Shown piece by piece: positions 25,381 to 33,491 of a DNA stretch of 64,000 nt; position 1 is the stretch's first letter, and the number at the start of each line of letters is the position of its first letter. The notes below the pieces were generated by a model. It saw only the letters and a list, made by a program, of their open reading frames with translations. It ran no database searches and was not told where the DNA came from. Source of the DNA: Zoogloeaceae bacterium (lineage in GTDB: Bacteria; Pseudomonadota; Gammaproteobacteria; Burkholderiales; Rhodocyclaceae); assembly GCA_024235635.1 (NCBI GenBank), contig JACKMA010000004.1, positions 26,304-90,303 of the forward strand. The letters are read 5' to 3'. A program made the position numbers and the translations under genes.

Positions 25381-26529
25381 GTGACGATGGTCCTACCGCG
25401 CAGCCACGATCCCGCCCTGACAGGTCTGCGCGGTTTCTCCGCGCTCTGGGTGGTGCTCTACCACCTCTGGCAATTTCACGGCCGACCGCAACTGGCGATC
25501 GGCGCCCTCGATCTGACGCCGCTGGCGGCCTGCGGCTACTTCGGCGTGGATCTGTTCTTCGTGCTGTCCGGCTACCTGCTCGGTCGCCCCTTCGTCGTCG
25601 CCTCGCTCACCGGCGCAGCGCGGCCGTCGCTGTGCCGCTTCTGGGTGCATCGGGCGCGACGGGTCCTGCCGGCCTACCTCGGACAGCTCGCGCTGCTGAT
25701 GGCAATCGGCTGGTATGTCGCCGGGCAGCCGCCACTGGGCGCCATCGACCTGGCCGTCCATGCGCTGCTGGCGTTCAACCTGTTCGAAAACGGTTCGAGC
25801 CTCAACCCGGTGTACTGGTCGCTGCCGGTCGAGTGGAACTTCTACCTGGTGCTGCCGCTGCTGGCGGCGTGCTTTCCGCGCTCGCGTGCGCAAGGGCCCT
25901 GGATTCTGCCGGCGCTGGTGCTGTTCTGCATCGCCTTCCGCCTCGCGTGCTGGCTGGCGATCGACCGCTGGGGTGCCGACGGCGTCGCCTTCTACCGGCT
26001 GGTGCTGCAGTTGCCGGCCCGAATCGACGAGTTCGCCTTCGGCATCGCGGCGGCATGGTTCGTGGCGACCAGGGATGCAGACCACGATCGCCTGGGCCAG
26101 GGATTCGGACTGCTGGGGCTGGCGGCGCTGTGCTGGTACGTCGCACCCAAGGGCGATTTCCTGGTCAGTGCGGAGATGCCTTGGCTGCTGGTCCACTTCA
26201 GTCTGCTCGGTGCCGTGCTGGCGACGGTGCTCGTGTCGCTCCAGCGACGCCCCTTCGGCGTGCCGGCTCGGCTGTTGTCGACATCGCCGATGCTGTGGCT
26301 CGGCACCGTCAGCTACAGCCTGTACCTATGGCACTTTCCGCTGATCGAGGCGATCCGGGGACTTGCCCGCAGCCAGCACCTGCCGCTGCTGGCGAGCGCC
26401 GTCGGTGGCCTGCTGGCATCGTTGTCGGCAGCGTGGCTGTCCTATCGCCTGCTCGAGCGTCCGTTTCTGGCATCGGCCGAATCGACGGCAGTGCAGCAGC
26501 CCGCCAACGGCGGGTTCGGGCGCTCATGA
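25381..26529 (+). CDS. Acyltransferase-3 family membrane protein
   Basis: 382 residues from a GTG at 25381 (ATG at 25387 also possible; GGTGG lies 6 bases before the GTG). About ten transmembrane helices. The first helix holds the conserved TGLRGFSALWVVLYHLW with the catalytic histidine, followed by FGVDLFFVLSGYLLGRPF; the end has LGTVSYSLYLWHFPLIEAI. The family moves acyl groups (often acetyl) across the inner membrane onto O-antigens or exopolysaccharides. It follows the LpxL-like gene by 43 bases and closes this transcription stretch before a 114-base gap. Confidence 0.9.
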   Translation: MTMVLPRSHDPALTGLRGFSALWVVLYHLWQFHGRPQLAIGALDLTPLAACGYFGVDLFFVLSGYLLGRPFVVASLTGAARPSLCRFWVHRARRVLPAYLGQLALLMAIGWYVAGQPPLGAIDLAVHALLAFNLFENGSSLNPVYWSLPVEWNFYLVLPLLAACFPRSRAQGPWILPALVLFCIAFRLACWLAIDRWGADGVAFYRLVLQLPARIDEFAFGIAAAWFVATRDADHDRLGQGFGLLGLAALCWYVAPKGDFLVSAEMPWLLVHFSLLGAVLATVLVSLQRRPFGVPARLLSTSPMLWLGTVSYSLYLWHFPLIEAIRGLARSQHLPLLASAVGGLLASLSAAWLSYRLLERPFLASAESTAVQQPANGGFGRS

Positions 26530-26535
26530 TAGAAT
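26527..26535 (+). promoter_or_regulatory. Extended -10 element before the carbamoylation genes
   Basis: TGATAGAAT (TGn plus TAGAAT, 5 of 6 consensus bases) overlaps the stop codon of the acyltransferase gene. The next gene starts 108 bases downstream. A perfect palindrome follows at 26549-26570. Together they suggest a new transcription start for the SxtJ-to-methyltransferase genes. Confidence 0.45.
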
Positions 26536-26548
26536 CCGGGCGCCCGAA

Positions 26549-26570
26549 CGCCGGCATGGCCATGCCGGCG
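26549..26570. repeat. Perfect 22-base palindrome
   Basis: An uninterrupted 22-base palindrome centred on GGCC (central 8 bases ATGGCCAT). It lies about 7-28 bases after the expected start of transcription from the extended -10 at 26527-26535. It could be an operator for a dimeric repressor or form a leader hairpin. There is no T-tract, so it is not a standard terminator. Confidence 0.5.
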
Positions 26571-26643
26571 CCACACGTCCCGGCCGAACCTTGCCTGCCG
26601 CGACCGTGACGGCGGCGTCCCCTCGACCGATAGAGCCCATCCG

Positions 26644-27069
26644 ATGACCACTGCAGCCGCCGAACACCACGCGCACGTCGAGGCATCCGGCGCATCGCCA
26701 CGTTCGTTCGGCATCGTCCTCGCCATCGTGTTCGCGCTGATCGCCCTGTTCCCGCTGTTGAAGGGCTCGTCCTGGCATCCCTGGGCCCTGGTGGTGGCCT
26801 GCCTGCTGCTCGCCATCGCGCTGGCCGCGCCAGTGTTGTTGACACGGCCAACCGCCTGGTGGATCGCCTTCGGCGGCCTGCTCTCCCGTCTTGTCGGTCC
26901 GATCGCGCTTGGCATCGTCTTCTACGGCGTATTCGTGCCCTACGGACTGCTGTTGCGCCTGCGCCGCGCGGATCCGATGCGCCGTCGATTCAGGACCGGG
27001 GACGACAGCTACTGGATCGCACGTCCCACCACGCGGGACGACGACAACCGTTTCACCCACCAGTTCTGA
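26644..27069 (+). CDS. SxtJ-family small membrane protein
   Basis: 141 residues with three or four hydrophobic helices (FGIVLAIVFALIALFPLL, WALVVACLLLAIALAAP, and GPIALGIVFYGVFVPYGLLL). The basic stretch LRLRRADPMRRRF and the soluble tail with SYWIARP are typical of the SxtJ family, named after the saxitoxin cluster. Function is unknown; family members sit next to O-carbamoyltransferases. The next gene is 5 bases away. It is probably an inner-membrane partner of the carbamoyltransferase encoded two genes downstream. Confidence 0.82.
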   Translation: MTTAAAEHHAHVEASGASPRSFGIVLAIVFALIALFPLLKGSSWHPWALVVACLLLAIALAAPVLLTRPTAWWIAFGGLLSRLVGPIALGIVFYGVFVPYGLLLRLRRADPMRRRFRTGDDSYWIARPTTRDDDNRFTHQF

Positions 27070-27074
27070 GCACC

Positions 27075-27224
27075 ATGTCCTTTCTACGCGAGTTGCTGAC
27101 CTACATCCGGGCACGGCGCAAGTACGTGCTGCTGCCGCTGCTGCTGATCATGGTGCTGCTCGGCGCCCTGCTGGTCCTGTCGAAGGGCTCGGTAATCGCG
27201 CCGTTCATCTACACGCTGTTCTGA
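27075..27224 (+). CDS. DUF5989/SxtK-like 49-residue membrane peptide
   Basis: 49 residues, ATG at 27075. A basic N terminus (LLTYIRARRKYVLLP) leads into a single hydrophobic helix (LLLIMVLLGALLVLS) and the short end VIAPFIYTLF. The pattern RKYVLLP plus APFIYTLF is that of the DUF5989 family, found between SxtJ-type and carbamoyltransferase genes. Function is unknown. Spacing is 5 bases to the gene before and 6 to the one after, so it is clearly part of the module. It is small enough to be missed by automatic annotation. Confidence 0.82.
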   Translation: MSFLRELLTYIRARRKYVLLPLLLIMVLLGALLVLSKGSVIAPFIYTLF

Positions 27225-27230
27225 TCGGAC

Positions 27231-29060
27231 ATGTTGATCCTCGGGCTCTCGGCCTTCTACCACGACAGTGCCGCCGCCCTGCTGAGGGACGGTGAATTGC
27301 TCGCGGCCGCCCAGGAGGAACGCTTCAGCCGGCGCAAGCACGACCCGGCATTTCCGCGGCAGGCGATCGAATGGTGCCTGCAAAGCAGCGGCGTGCGTCC
27401 GTCCGAACTCGATCACGTGGTCTACTACGAAAAGCCGTTCCTGAAGTTCGAACGCCTGCTCGAGACCTATCTCGCCTACGCACCCCGGGGGTTTCGGTCC
27501 TTCACAGCGGCGATGCCGGTGTGGTTGCGGGAGAAGCTCTTCCTTCGGCGCATGCTCGACGACGAGTTGCGACAGATCGATGCGAATTGCGACTGGAACG
27601 GCAAGATGCGCTTCAGCGAGCACCACCTGAGTCATGCCGCCAGCGCATTTTTCCCGTCGCCATTCGATGAAGCTGCGGTGCTGACCCTGGACGGTGTCGG
27701 CGAATGGACCACCTCCTCGCTCGCGGTCGGGAGTGGCAACCAGTTGGAGATCCTGCGGGAGATGCATTTCCCCCACTCCCTCGGGCTGCTCTACTCCGCC
27801 TTCACGTATCACGCCGGCTTCAAGGTCAATAGCGGCGAGTATAAGTTGATGGGCCTCGCGCCATACGGCGATCCACGCTATGCCGATTTGATCCGGGAGC
27901 AACTGATCGACATCAAGGACGACGGCTCCTTTCGCCTGAATCTCGAATACTTCGACTACTGCACCGGCCTGACGATGACCAATGAGGCGTTCGACGGCCT
28001 GTTCGGCGCCGGCCGCCGCAGCCCCGATCAGCCACTGACCCGACTGCAGATGGACATGGCGGCGTCGGTGCAGCAGGTCACCGAAGACGTGCTGCTGCGC
28101 ATGACCCGCGAGATCGCACGCAGCACCGGCCAGCGCCGCCTGTGTCTGGCCGGCGGCGTCGCACTGAACTGCGTGGCGAACGGCAGAATCCTGCGTGACG
28201 GCCACTTCGACAAGATCTGGATCCAGCCGGCGGCCGGCGACGCCGGGGGCGCGGTCGGTGCCGCGCTTGCGCTCCACCACCTCGAGTTGGGAAGACCCCG
28301 GACGGCGGCCTCAGGTGACGGCATGCGGGGCAGCTATCTCGGCCCTGAATACGGCCAGACGGAGGCGGAGTCGAGACTTTGGGCGGCCGGCGCGAACTTC
28401 GACGTGCTCGACGACGATGCCCTGTTCGCCCGCTGCGCAGATGACATCGCCGCCGGCCTGGCAATCGGCTGGTTTCAAGGGTGCGCCGAGTTCGGCCCGC
28501 GGGCGCTGGGCAATCGCTCGATCATCGCCGACCCACGCTCGCCGAAGATGCAGTCGCAATTGAACCTCAAGGTCAAGTTCCGCGAATCCTTTCGCCCGTT
28601 CGCGCCAGCGATCCTCGAAGAGGACTGTGATCAGTGGTTCGACCTCGCGTCCACCAGTCCGTACATGCTGCTGGTGGCGCCAGTGGCGCAAGCACGACGG
28701 ATCCACCCGCAGGAGACATCGGCGGCGTCCGGGCTGGAGCGGCTCGGCGACATCCGCTCCTCGATTCCGGCGGTGACCCATGTGGACGACTCGGCCCGGG
28801 TCCAGACCGTGAGTCGCGACACCAACCCGCGCTTTTACCGACTGATCGAGGCATTCAAGGCGCGTACCGGCTGCCCGCTGGTGATCAATACCAGCTTCAA
28901 CGTCCGCGGCGAACCACCGGTACTGACCCCCGAGGATGCATTCGCCTGCTTCATGGGCACCGACCTGGACCGACTCGTCGTCGGCAATTGCTACCTCGAG
29001 AAGTCGGCCCAGCCGGCCGGGCTGTTGCGCCGGACCAGCGATGACTTCGAGGACGACTGA
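27231..29060 (+). CDS. NodU/CmcH/TobZ-family O-carbamoyltransferase
   Basis: 609 residues, the family length. The N-terminal Kae1-like domain starts MLILGLSAFYHDSAAALL and has the metal-binding SEHHLSHAASAFF (around residue 129) and LTLDGVGEW. ATP/adenylate contacts are seen in LCLAGGVALNCVANG. The C-terminal carbamoyl-transfer domain has EFGPRALGNRSIIADPR and NTSFNVRGEPPV. The enzyme makes carbamoyl adenylate from carbamoyl phosphate and ATP and moves the carbamoyl group to a hydroxyl, here probably of a sugar. It works in the cytoplasm. Confidence 0.95.
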   Translation: MLILGLSAFYHDSAAALLRDGELLAAAQEERFSRRKHDPAFPRQAIEWCLQSSGVRPSELDHVVYYEKPFLKFERLLETYLAYAPRGFRSFTAAMPVWLREKLFLRRMLDDELRQIDANCDWNGKMRFSEHHLSHAASAFFPSPFDEAAVLTLDGVGEWTTSSLAVGSGNQLEILREMHFPHSLGLLYSAFTYHAGFKVNSGEYKLMGLAPYGDPRYADLIREQLIDIKDDGSFRLNLEYFDYCTGLTMTNEAFDGLFGAGRRSPDQPLTRLQMDMAASVQQVTEDVLLRMTREIARSTGQRRLCLAGGVALNCVANGRILRDGHFDKIWIQPAAGDAGGAVGAALALHHLELGRPRTAASGDGMRGSYLGPEYGQTEAESRLWAAGANFDVLDDDALFARCADDIAAGLAIGWFQGCAEFGPRALGNRSIIADPRSPKMQSQLNLKVKFRESFRPFAPAILEEDCDQWFDLASTSPYMLLVAPVAQARRIHPQETSAASGLERLGDIRSSIPAVTHVDDSARVQTVSRDTNPRFYRLIEAFKARTGCPLVINTSFNVRGEPPVLTPEDAFACFMGTDLDRLVVGNCYLEKSAQPAGLLRRTSDDFEDD

Positions 29061-29064
29061 AGGC

Positions 29065-30282
29065 ATGGCGGACACGGCGATGAGGACTTCGCTCACGGTC
29101 AGGCTGGCAGCCTGGCTCGGTCTCGCGGCTCTGACCCTGGCGCTGCTCGAGATCGCCGCCCGGATCGTCTTTCCGCTGGTCGAAGCACCCGGCTTCAACC
29201 GCGCGAATTATTCACCGCAACTGGTCTCCGGGCCCTTGCTCAAGAGTTCGCTCGCCCACGCCCATTTCATCGTCGAATCGGCACCGGACGGCGCACGCTC
29301 GGACCATCGCCTCAATCTCTATGGCTTTCGCGATCGCGAATGGTCACTCGACCACGGCGAACTGAGGCGGGTGCTGGTGCTGGGCGACAGCATGATCGAG
29401 GGATTTCTGGCGACGCCGGAGCAGACCATCCCGGCCGTCCTGCAGCAGATGTCCCGTGCGGACAGTCGCGCCGAGGAGTATCTGAATCTCGGGGTCGGCG
29501 GCGCCGGGCTGCGCGAATACGTGCGGCTGTTGCAGGACGCGGTGAGCTTGTTCGAACCCGACCGGGTGGTGCTGGTGATGCACGCCAACGACTTGCTCGG
29601 CGACCCGCGATTCGACACCTCGATGGTGGCGGCGCAACCCGGATTTCCGCAGCACCCCGGCCTTCGCCCGCGATTGCTGGAAGTGCTCACGGCAATCGTC
29701 GAGGCGCGCCCGGTGCCGCGCAGTTGGTATCAGCCGCCGTTTCCATTCTTTGCGGCAGTACCGGATCCAAGCAATCCGTGGACCGGCCAGGGGCACAAGT
29801 TCGAGAAGTTCGTCGCCCCGGAGATCGCAGAGGCGATGCGCCAGGGGCGATTCAACCCGTTCAACGTCTCCGAGGTGCAGAACTACGAGCGCTATCTGCG
29901 CCAGCCGGTCACGATCGGACCGTGGCTCGAATTCATGCGTGACTTCGTTCGGGCTCGGGGGATCGCGCTGGAACTCGCCTACATTCCGCAGCCGGCTCAG
30001 GTCAGCGACGCCTACATGCCCTACAAGCAACGTTATTGCCCGCCGGGCATACCATCACTGATGGGCGACCAATACCAGCAAGGTGCGCGCACAGTTGCCA
30101 CCGAGGCGCGCAGGCTTGGCATCGACTTCGTCGACATGACCGACGCGTTCCGCCAGCACGAGGCCGAGGGTATTCGCCTGTACTGGAACTATGACGAACA
30201 TCTGAACGGCACGGGTTATCAACTGGCCGCTCGCCTGATCTACCAGGCCACCAGGGGTTCGTCCGGAGGGTCGGTCGAATGA
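29065..30282 (+). CDS. SGNH/GDSL hydrolase-like protein, membrane-anchored
   Basis: 405 residues from the ATG at 29065, 4 bases after the carbamoyltransferase stop. One N-terminal helix (LAAWLGLAALTLALLEIAA) anchors the protein with its domain on the periplasmic side. The SGNH blocks are present: VLGDSMIEGF (catalytic Ser), GVGGAG, VMHANDLLGD and YDEHLNGTGY (Asp-x-x-His type). Such enzymes add or remove acyl groups on surface sugars. It shares 4 bases with the next methyltransferase gene. It may act on the same glycan after export, opposing or helping the acyltransferases. Confidence 0.85.
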   Translation: MADTAMRTSLTVRLAAWLGLAALTLALLEIAARIVFPLVEAPGFNRANYSPQLVSGPLLKSSLAHAHFIVESAPDGARSDHRLNLYGFRDREWSLDHGELRRVLVLGDSMIEGFLATPEQTIPAVLQQMSRADSRAEEYLNLGVGGAGLREYVRLLQDAVSLFEPDRVVLVMHANDLLGDPRFDTSMVAAQPGFPQHPGLRPRLLEVLTAIVEARPVPRSWYQPPFPFFAAVPDPSNPWTGQGHKFEKFVAPEIAEAMRQGRFNPFNVSEVQNYERYLRQPVTIGPWLEFMRDFVRARGIALELAYIPQPAQVSDAYMPYKQRYCPPGIPSLMGDQYQQGARTVATEARRLGIDFVDMTDAFRQHEAEGIRLYWNYDEHLNGTGYQLAARLIYQATRGSSGGSVE

Positions 30283-31343
30283 GTGCGGGGATCGGCAGTC
30301 TGTTGAAATCGCAACTCGACATCTTCGTCAATCCGGCAACCGGGGCCGCGCTGCGGCTCGACGGCGAAGAGCTCGTCGACGTCGACGGCGGCTTGCGCTT
30401 TCCGGCCCCGGACGGCATCCCCAACCTCTACGTGGAAACGGACGCGCCGACCGCCACCGGATTCTCTGTAAATCAGGTATCAGACACCGTCAAGAGCTTC
30501 TACGAGGAAACGCCGTTTCCGAACTACGACGACGTCGACAGCCGGCAAAGCCTCACCGAAAAGGCCGGTCGCGGCCACTACGCGCGCGCCCTCGACGAAC
30601 AGTTGCCCCCCGGTTCATTGATCTGGGAGGCCGGCTGCGGCACCGGGCAGCTCAGCAACTTTCTCGGCATGTCATGGCGCCGCAGCGTGATCGGTGGTGA
30701 CCTCTGCCGCAATTCGCTGCGCCTGGCCAAGGACTTCGCCGAGCGCAACGTGATCCGCAACGTCGGCTTCGTCCAGCTCAATCTGTTCAACCCGCCGTTT
30801 CGCAATGAGGTCTTCGACGTCGTGATCTCTAACGGGGTATTGCATCACACGGCAGACTGCGAACTGGCGTTTCGTTCGATCCTGGCCAAGCTCAAGCCCG
30901 GCGGGCACATCCTGATCGGCCTCTACAACCGCTACGGGCGGCTGCCGACGCTGTGGAAGCGGCGCCTGTTCGATCTGATCGGTCGGCCGCACCACCTCCT
31001 CGACCGCCGCCTGCGCAATCCGGATATGAATGCCGCACGCGTACGTGCCTGGTACATGGATCAGTACCGCCACCCGCACGAGACCCGGCACTCGATGGAC
31101 GAGGTGCTGCAGTGGTTCGACCGCCACGGCGTCGAATTCGTAAACGGCATTCCGCGGCTGGACGGCCGCCCCTTCGCGCCCAAGGCTCCTCTGTTCGAGC
31201 CGCAGTCGCCGGGCAGCACGATCGACCGGGTGGCGACGCAACTCGAAATGCTGTTGGCCGGCGGGCAGGACGGTGGGCTATTCATCATGATCGGTCGCAA
31301 GAAGGCGGCCACGACGCGGCCGCCGACGGTCCAGGATAAATGA
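30279..31343 (+). CDS. Class I SAM-dependent methyltransferase
   Basis: 354 residues. The N-terminal 55 residues resemble a Trm112-like segment (VNPATGAALRLDGEEL, then FPAPDGIPNL) but without its cysteines. The Rossmann methyltransferase core follows: motif I is IWEAGCGTGQLSNFLG around residue 114, the acidic loop is GGDLCRNSLRLAK and the post-II region is FDVVISNGVLHHT. It overlaps the SGNH gene and the next gene by 4 bases each (ATGA), so translation is coupled. Probable target: a sugar hydroxyl of the glycan. Confidence 0.85.
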   Translation: MSAGIGSLLKSQLDIFVNPATGAALRLDGEELVDVDGGLRFPAPDGIPNLYVETDAPTATGFSVNQVSDTVKSFYEETPFPNYDDVDSRQSLTEKAGRGHYARALDEQLPPGSLIWEAGCGTGQLSNFLGMSWRRSVIGGDLCRNSLRLAKDFAERNVIRNVGFVQLNLFNPPFRNEVFDVVISNGVLHHTADCELAFRSILAKLKPGGHILIGLYNRYGRLPTLWKRRLFDLIGRPHHLLDRRLRNPDMNAARVRAWYMDQYRHPHETRHSMDEVLQWFDRHGVEFVNGIPRLDGRPFAPKAPLFEPQSPGSTIDRVATQLEMLLAGGQDGGLFIMIGRKKAATTRPPTVQDK

Positions 31344-32263
31344 GCGATTCGACCCACACCCCTGGCGCAGGCGACACGCCCGAGCTGGCATTTACCGGGG
31401 AGCGATTCATCCCCGGCTGCCAGGGCGAGATCGTCTATGAGCACTGGCACCGCTATCTGCTGGCCGCCGAGCACGTCACCGGCCGCCGGGTGCTCGACAT
31501 CGCCTGCGGCGAAGGCTACGGCAGCGCGATGCTGGCGCGCACGGCAGCCGACGTCACCGGCATCGACATTTCGGCAGAAGCAGTGGCCCATGCCGGCAGG
31601 CGCTACGGTGATTTCGGGAATCTTCGCTACCTGCAGGCGAGCTGCGACCGCATTCCGCTTGCGGACGCCTGCTGCGACGTCGTGGTCACCTTCGAGACGA
31701 TCGAGCACATTCATACCCAGCAGGCCTTCGTCGAAGAGATTGCCCGGGTACTGGCCCCCGGCGGCATGCTGGTGATGTCTTCGCCCAACCGCGACGAATA
31801 CTCGACGGTGCTCGGCCACCAGAATGAATTTCATGTCCGCGAACTCGATGGGCCCGAACTGCGCGAGCTGTTGCATCCCCATTTTCCCGCACAGCGCTGG
31901 TTCGCCCAGCGCCCTTGTTTCCATTCGCTGGTCTGGCCCCTCGACCAGGACACCGACGACAGCCGGATGATGGCCGTAGATGGCGCCAGGGACGAACCGG
32001 AACCACTCTATTACCTGGTCTTTTGCGGGCGAAGCGAAGAAGACGTGTCGGCTGTGGGGTCGACCCTGAGCCTGGTCGCCGACGCCGATCGTTCGGTCTA
32101 TCGCGAATGGAGTCGGACTTACGCCGAGAACCGGCGGCTGCACGAACGCAACCGCGAGTTGCGCGAACAGCTTGCACGGGCCAAGGTCACGGACGCCGCG
32201 GCGCCGACGCGCCCGTCCGGCTCACCGCTGGCGCGCCTCCTGAGGCGTTGGCTTGGGGGCTGA
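31340..32263 (+). CDS. SAM-dependent methyltransferase with C-terminal helix
   Basis: 307 residues. Motif I is VLDIACGEGYGSAMLAR (about residue 51); DVTGIDISAEAVAHA and VVVTFETIEHIHTQQAFVEE follow. The C-terminal 60 residues are a charged helix (YAENRRLHERNRELREQLA) with a basic end. The N terminus (LAFTGERFIPG-QGEI-YEHWHRY) is typical of methyltransferases found in O-antigen clusters. Its last 42 bases overlap the end of the convergent wzt. A methyl mark at the chain end recognised by Wzt is a reasonable but unproven role. Confidence 0.85.
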   Translation: MSDSTHTPGAGDTPELAFTGERFIPGCQGEIVYEHWHRYLLAAEHVTGRRVLDIACGEGYGSAMLARTAADVTGIDISAEAVAHAGRRYGDFGNLRYLQASCDRIPLADACCDVVVTFETIEHIHTQQAFVEEIARVLAPGGMLVMSSPNRDEYSTVLGHQNEFHVRELDGPELRELLHPHFPAQRWFAQRPCFHSLVWPLDQDTDDSRMMAVDGARDEPEPLYYLVFCGRSEEDVSAVGSTLSLVADADRSVYREWSRTYAENRRLHERNRELREQLARAKVTDAAAPTRPSGSPLARLLRRWLGG

Positions 32264-33484
32264 CGATTCCGCAGCACCGTCCGCAGCCGGCGCGAGCCAG
32301 CGATGCTGCAGGCGGCAGGATCCGAGCTCCCGCGTTGCGCCTGTCACCTCCAGCTTACGGATGACGTCGTCGAAGTGCCGAACCGCTTCCGGGTCCATCG
32401 CATGGGCGCGGATCTCATAGCGCCCGGGAAGCAGCTCGAGCGGCCCAAAGGCGATGCGAAATGCGAATTCGCTATTGCCGCAGGGCTGCAGAGGATGGCT
32501 CTCCATGTCCGAAGACAGACCGTAGATCGCCGCGCCGCCGATTCGCACGCAGCCGATCGCGACCACCGGCATCCGCCCATCGGGCGAAAATATTCGGCCC
32601 GAGACCACCAGTTCGCCCCCCATCGGCACCTCGACCGGCTCGTCCACGTCGAGACCATTCAAGGCCAGCGCGGTCGTCGCATAGGTCGCCGAGGGCCCGC
32701 CAACTCGCTTGGATGCCGCTGCGGGTTTGTCGGCAGCGCGCTCGTCGTGCCAGCCGAGATAGTCCTTGGTCACCTGCATGGCGTCGCCATAGGCGCGAAG
32801 CCGGCCACCATGGATCCAGGCGGCCTTGTGGCAAAGCTTCTGGATCTGAAACATGCTGTGGGCGCACAGCAGGATGGTTCCACCGTCATCGAGGAATCGA
32901 CGCATCCAGGCGACGCACTTGCGCTGGAAGGATTCGTCGCCGACCGCCAGCACTTCGTCGGTGATCAGCAAGTCCGGGCGAACCACGGTGGCGACTGCGA
33001 AGCCGAGCCGGACGACCATGCCCGACGAATAATGCTTGATCGGCTGGTCTATGTGCTCGCCGATGTCGGCAAAGGCCAGTATCGAGTCCATTTTGTCGCG
33101 GGTCTCGCGCTCGGACAGGCCGAGCAGCGCGGTGGCGAGATGGACGTTCTGTCGTCCGGTGTATTGCGGGTGAAAACCGGCCCCCAGCTCGAGCAAGGCA
33201 CTGATCCGGCCATGGACATGAATGCTGCCGGCACTGGGCTTGACGACGCCGGCTATGGCCTTCAGCAGCGTCGATTTTCCCGCGCCGTTGACGCCGACCA
33301 GGCCGAGCGATTCGCCGCGGCGGACTTCGAGATTGATATCGTCCAGCGCATTGAAATGTCGTGGCGGACAGCGCCCGGAGAGCAAAGCGACCAGGGTCTG
33401 GAAGCGCTCGCGCGGCGTCGAGGCGATGGGATAGATCTTCGACAGATGTTCGATCCGAATCAGCGGTCCAGCTTGTTCGGGCAT
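32222..33484 (-). CDS. wzt: Wzt-type polysaccharide ABC transporter ATPase
   Basis: 420 residues from the ATG at 33484. The nucleotide-binding domain has Walker A GVNGAGKST (about 64-72), the signature HYSSGMVVRLGFA (family form of LSGGQ), Walker B LLITDEVLAVGDE and the switch histidine in LLCAHS. The C-terminal domain (about 265-400) is the beta-sandwich that binds the modified glycan end in Wzt proteins. The start region IRIEHLSKIYPI is typical of the O-antigen/teichoic type. It lies 7 bases after wzm. It drives export of the assembled glycan across the inner membrane. Confidence 0.92.
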   Translation of the reverse strand: MPEQAGPLIRIEHLSKIYPIASTPRERFQTLVALLSGRCPPRHFNALDDINLEVRRGESLGLVGVNGAGKSTLLKAIAGVVKPSAGSIHVHGRISALLELGAGFHPQYTGRQNVHLATALLGLSERETRDKMDSILAFADIGEHIDQPIKHYSSGMVVRLGFAVATVVRPDLLITDEVLAVGDESFQRKCVAWMRRFLDDGGTILLCAHSMFQIQKLCHKAAWIHGGRLRAYGDAMQVTKDYLGWHDERAADKPAAASKRVGGPSATYATTALALNGLDVDEPVEVPMGGELVVSGRIFSPDGRMPVVAIGCVRIGGAAIYGLSSDMESHPLQPCGNSEFAFRIAFGPLELLPGRYEIRAHAMDPEAVRHFDDVIRKLEVTGATRELGSCRLQHRWLAPAADGAAESSAPKPTPQEARQR

Positions 33485-33491
33485 CGCGGAA

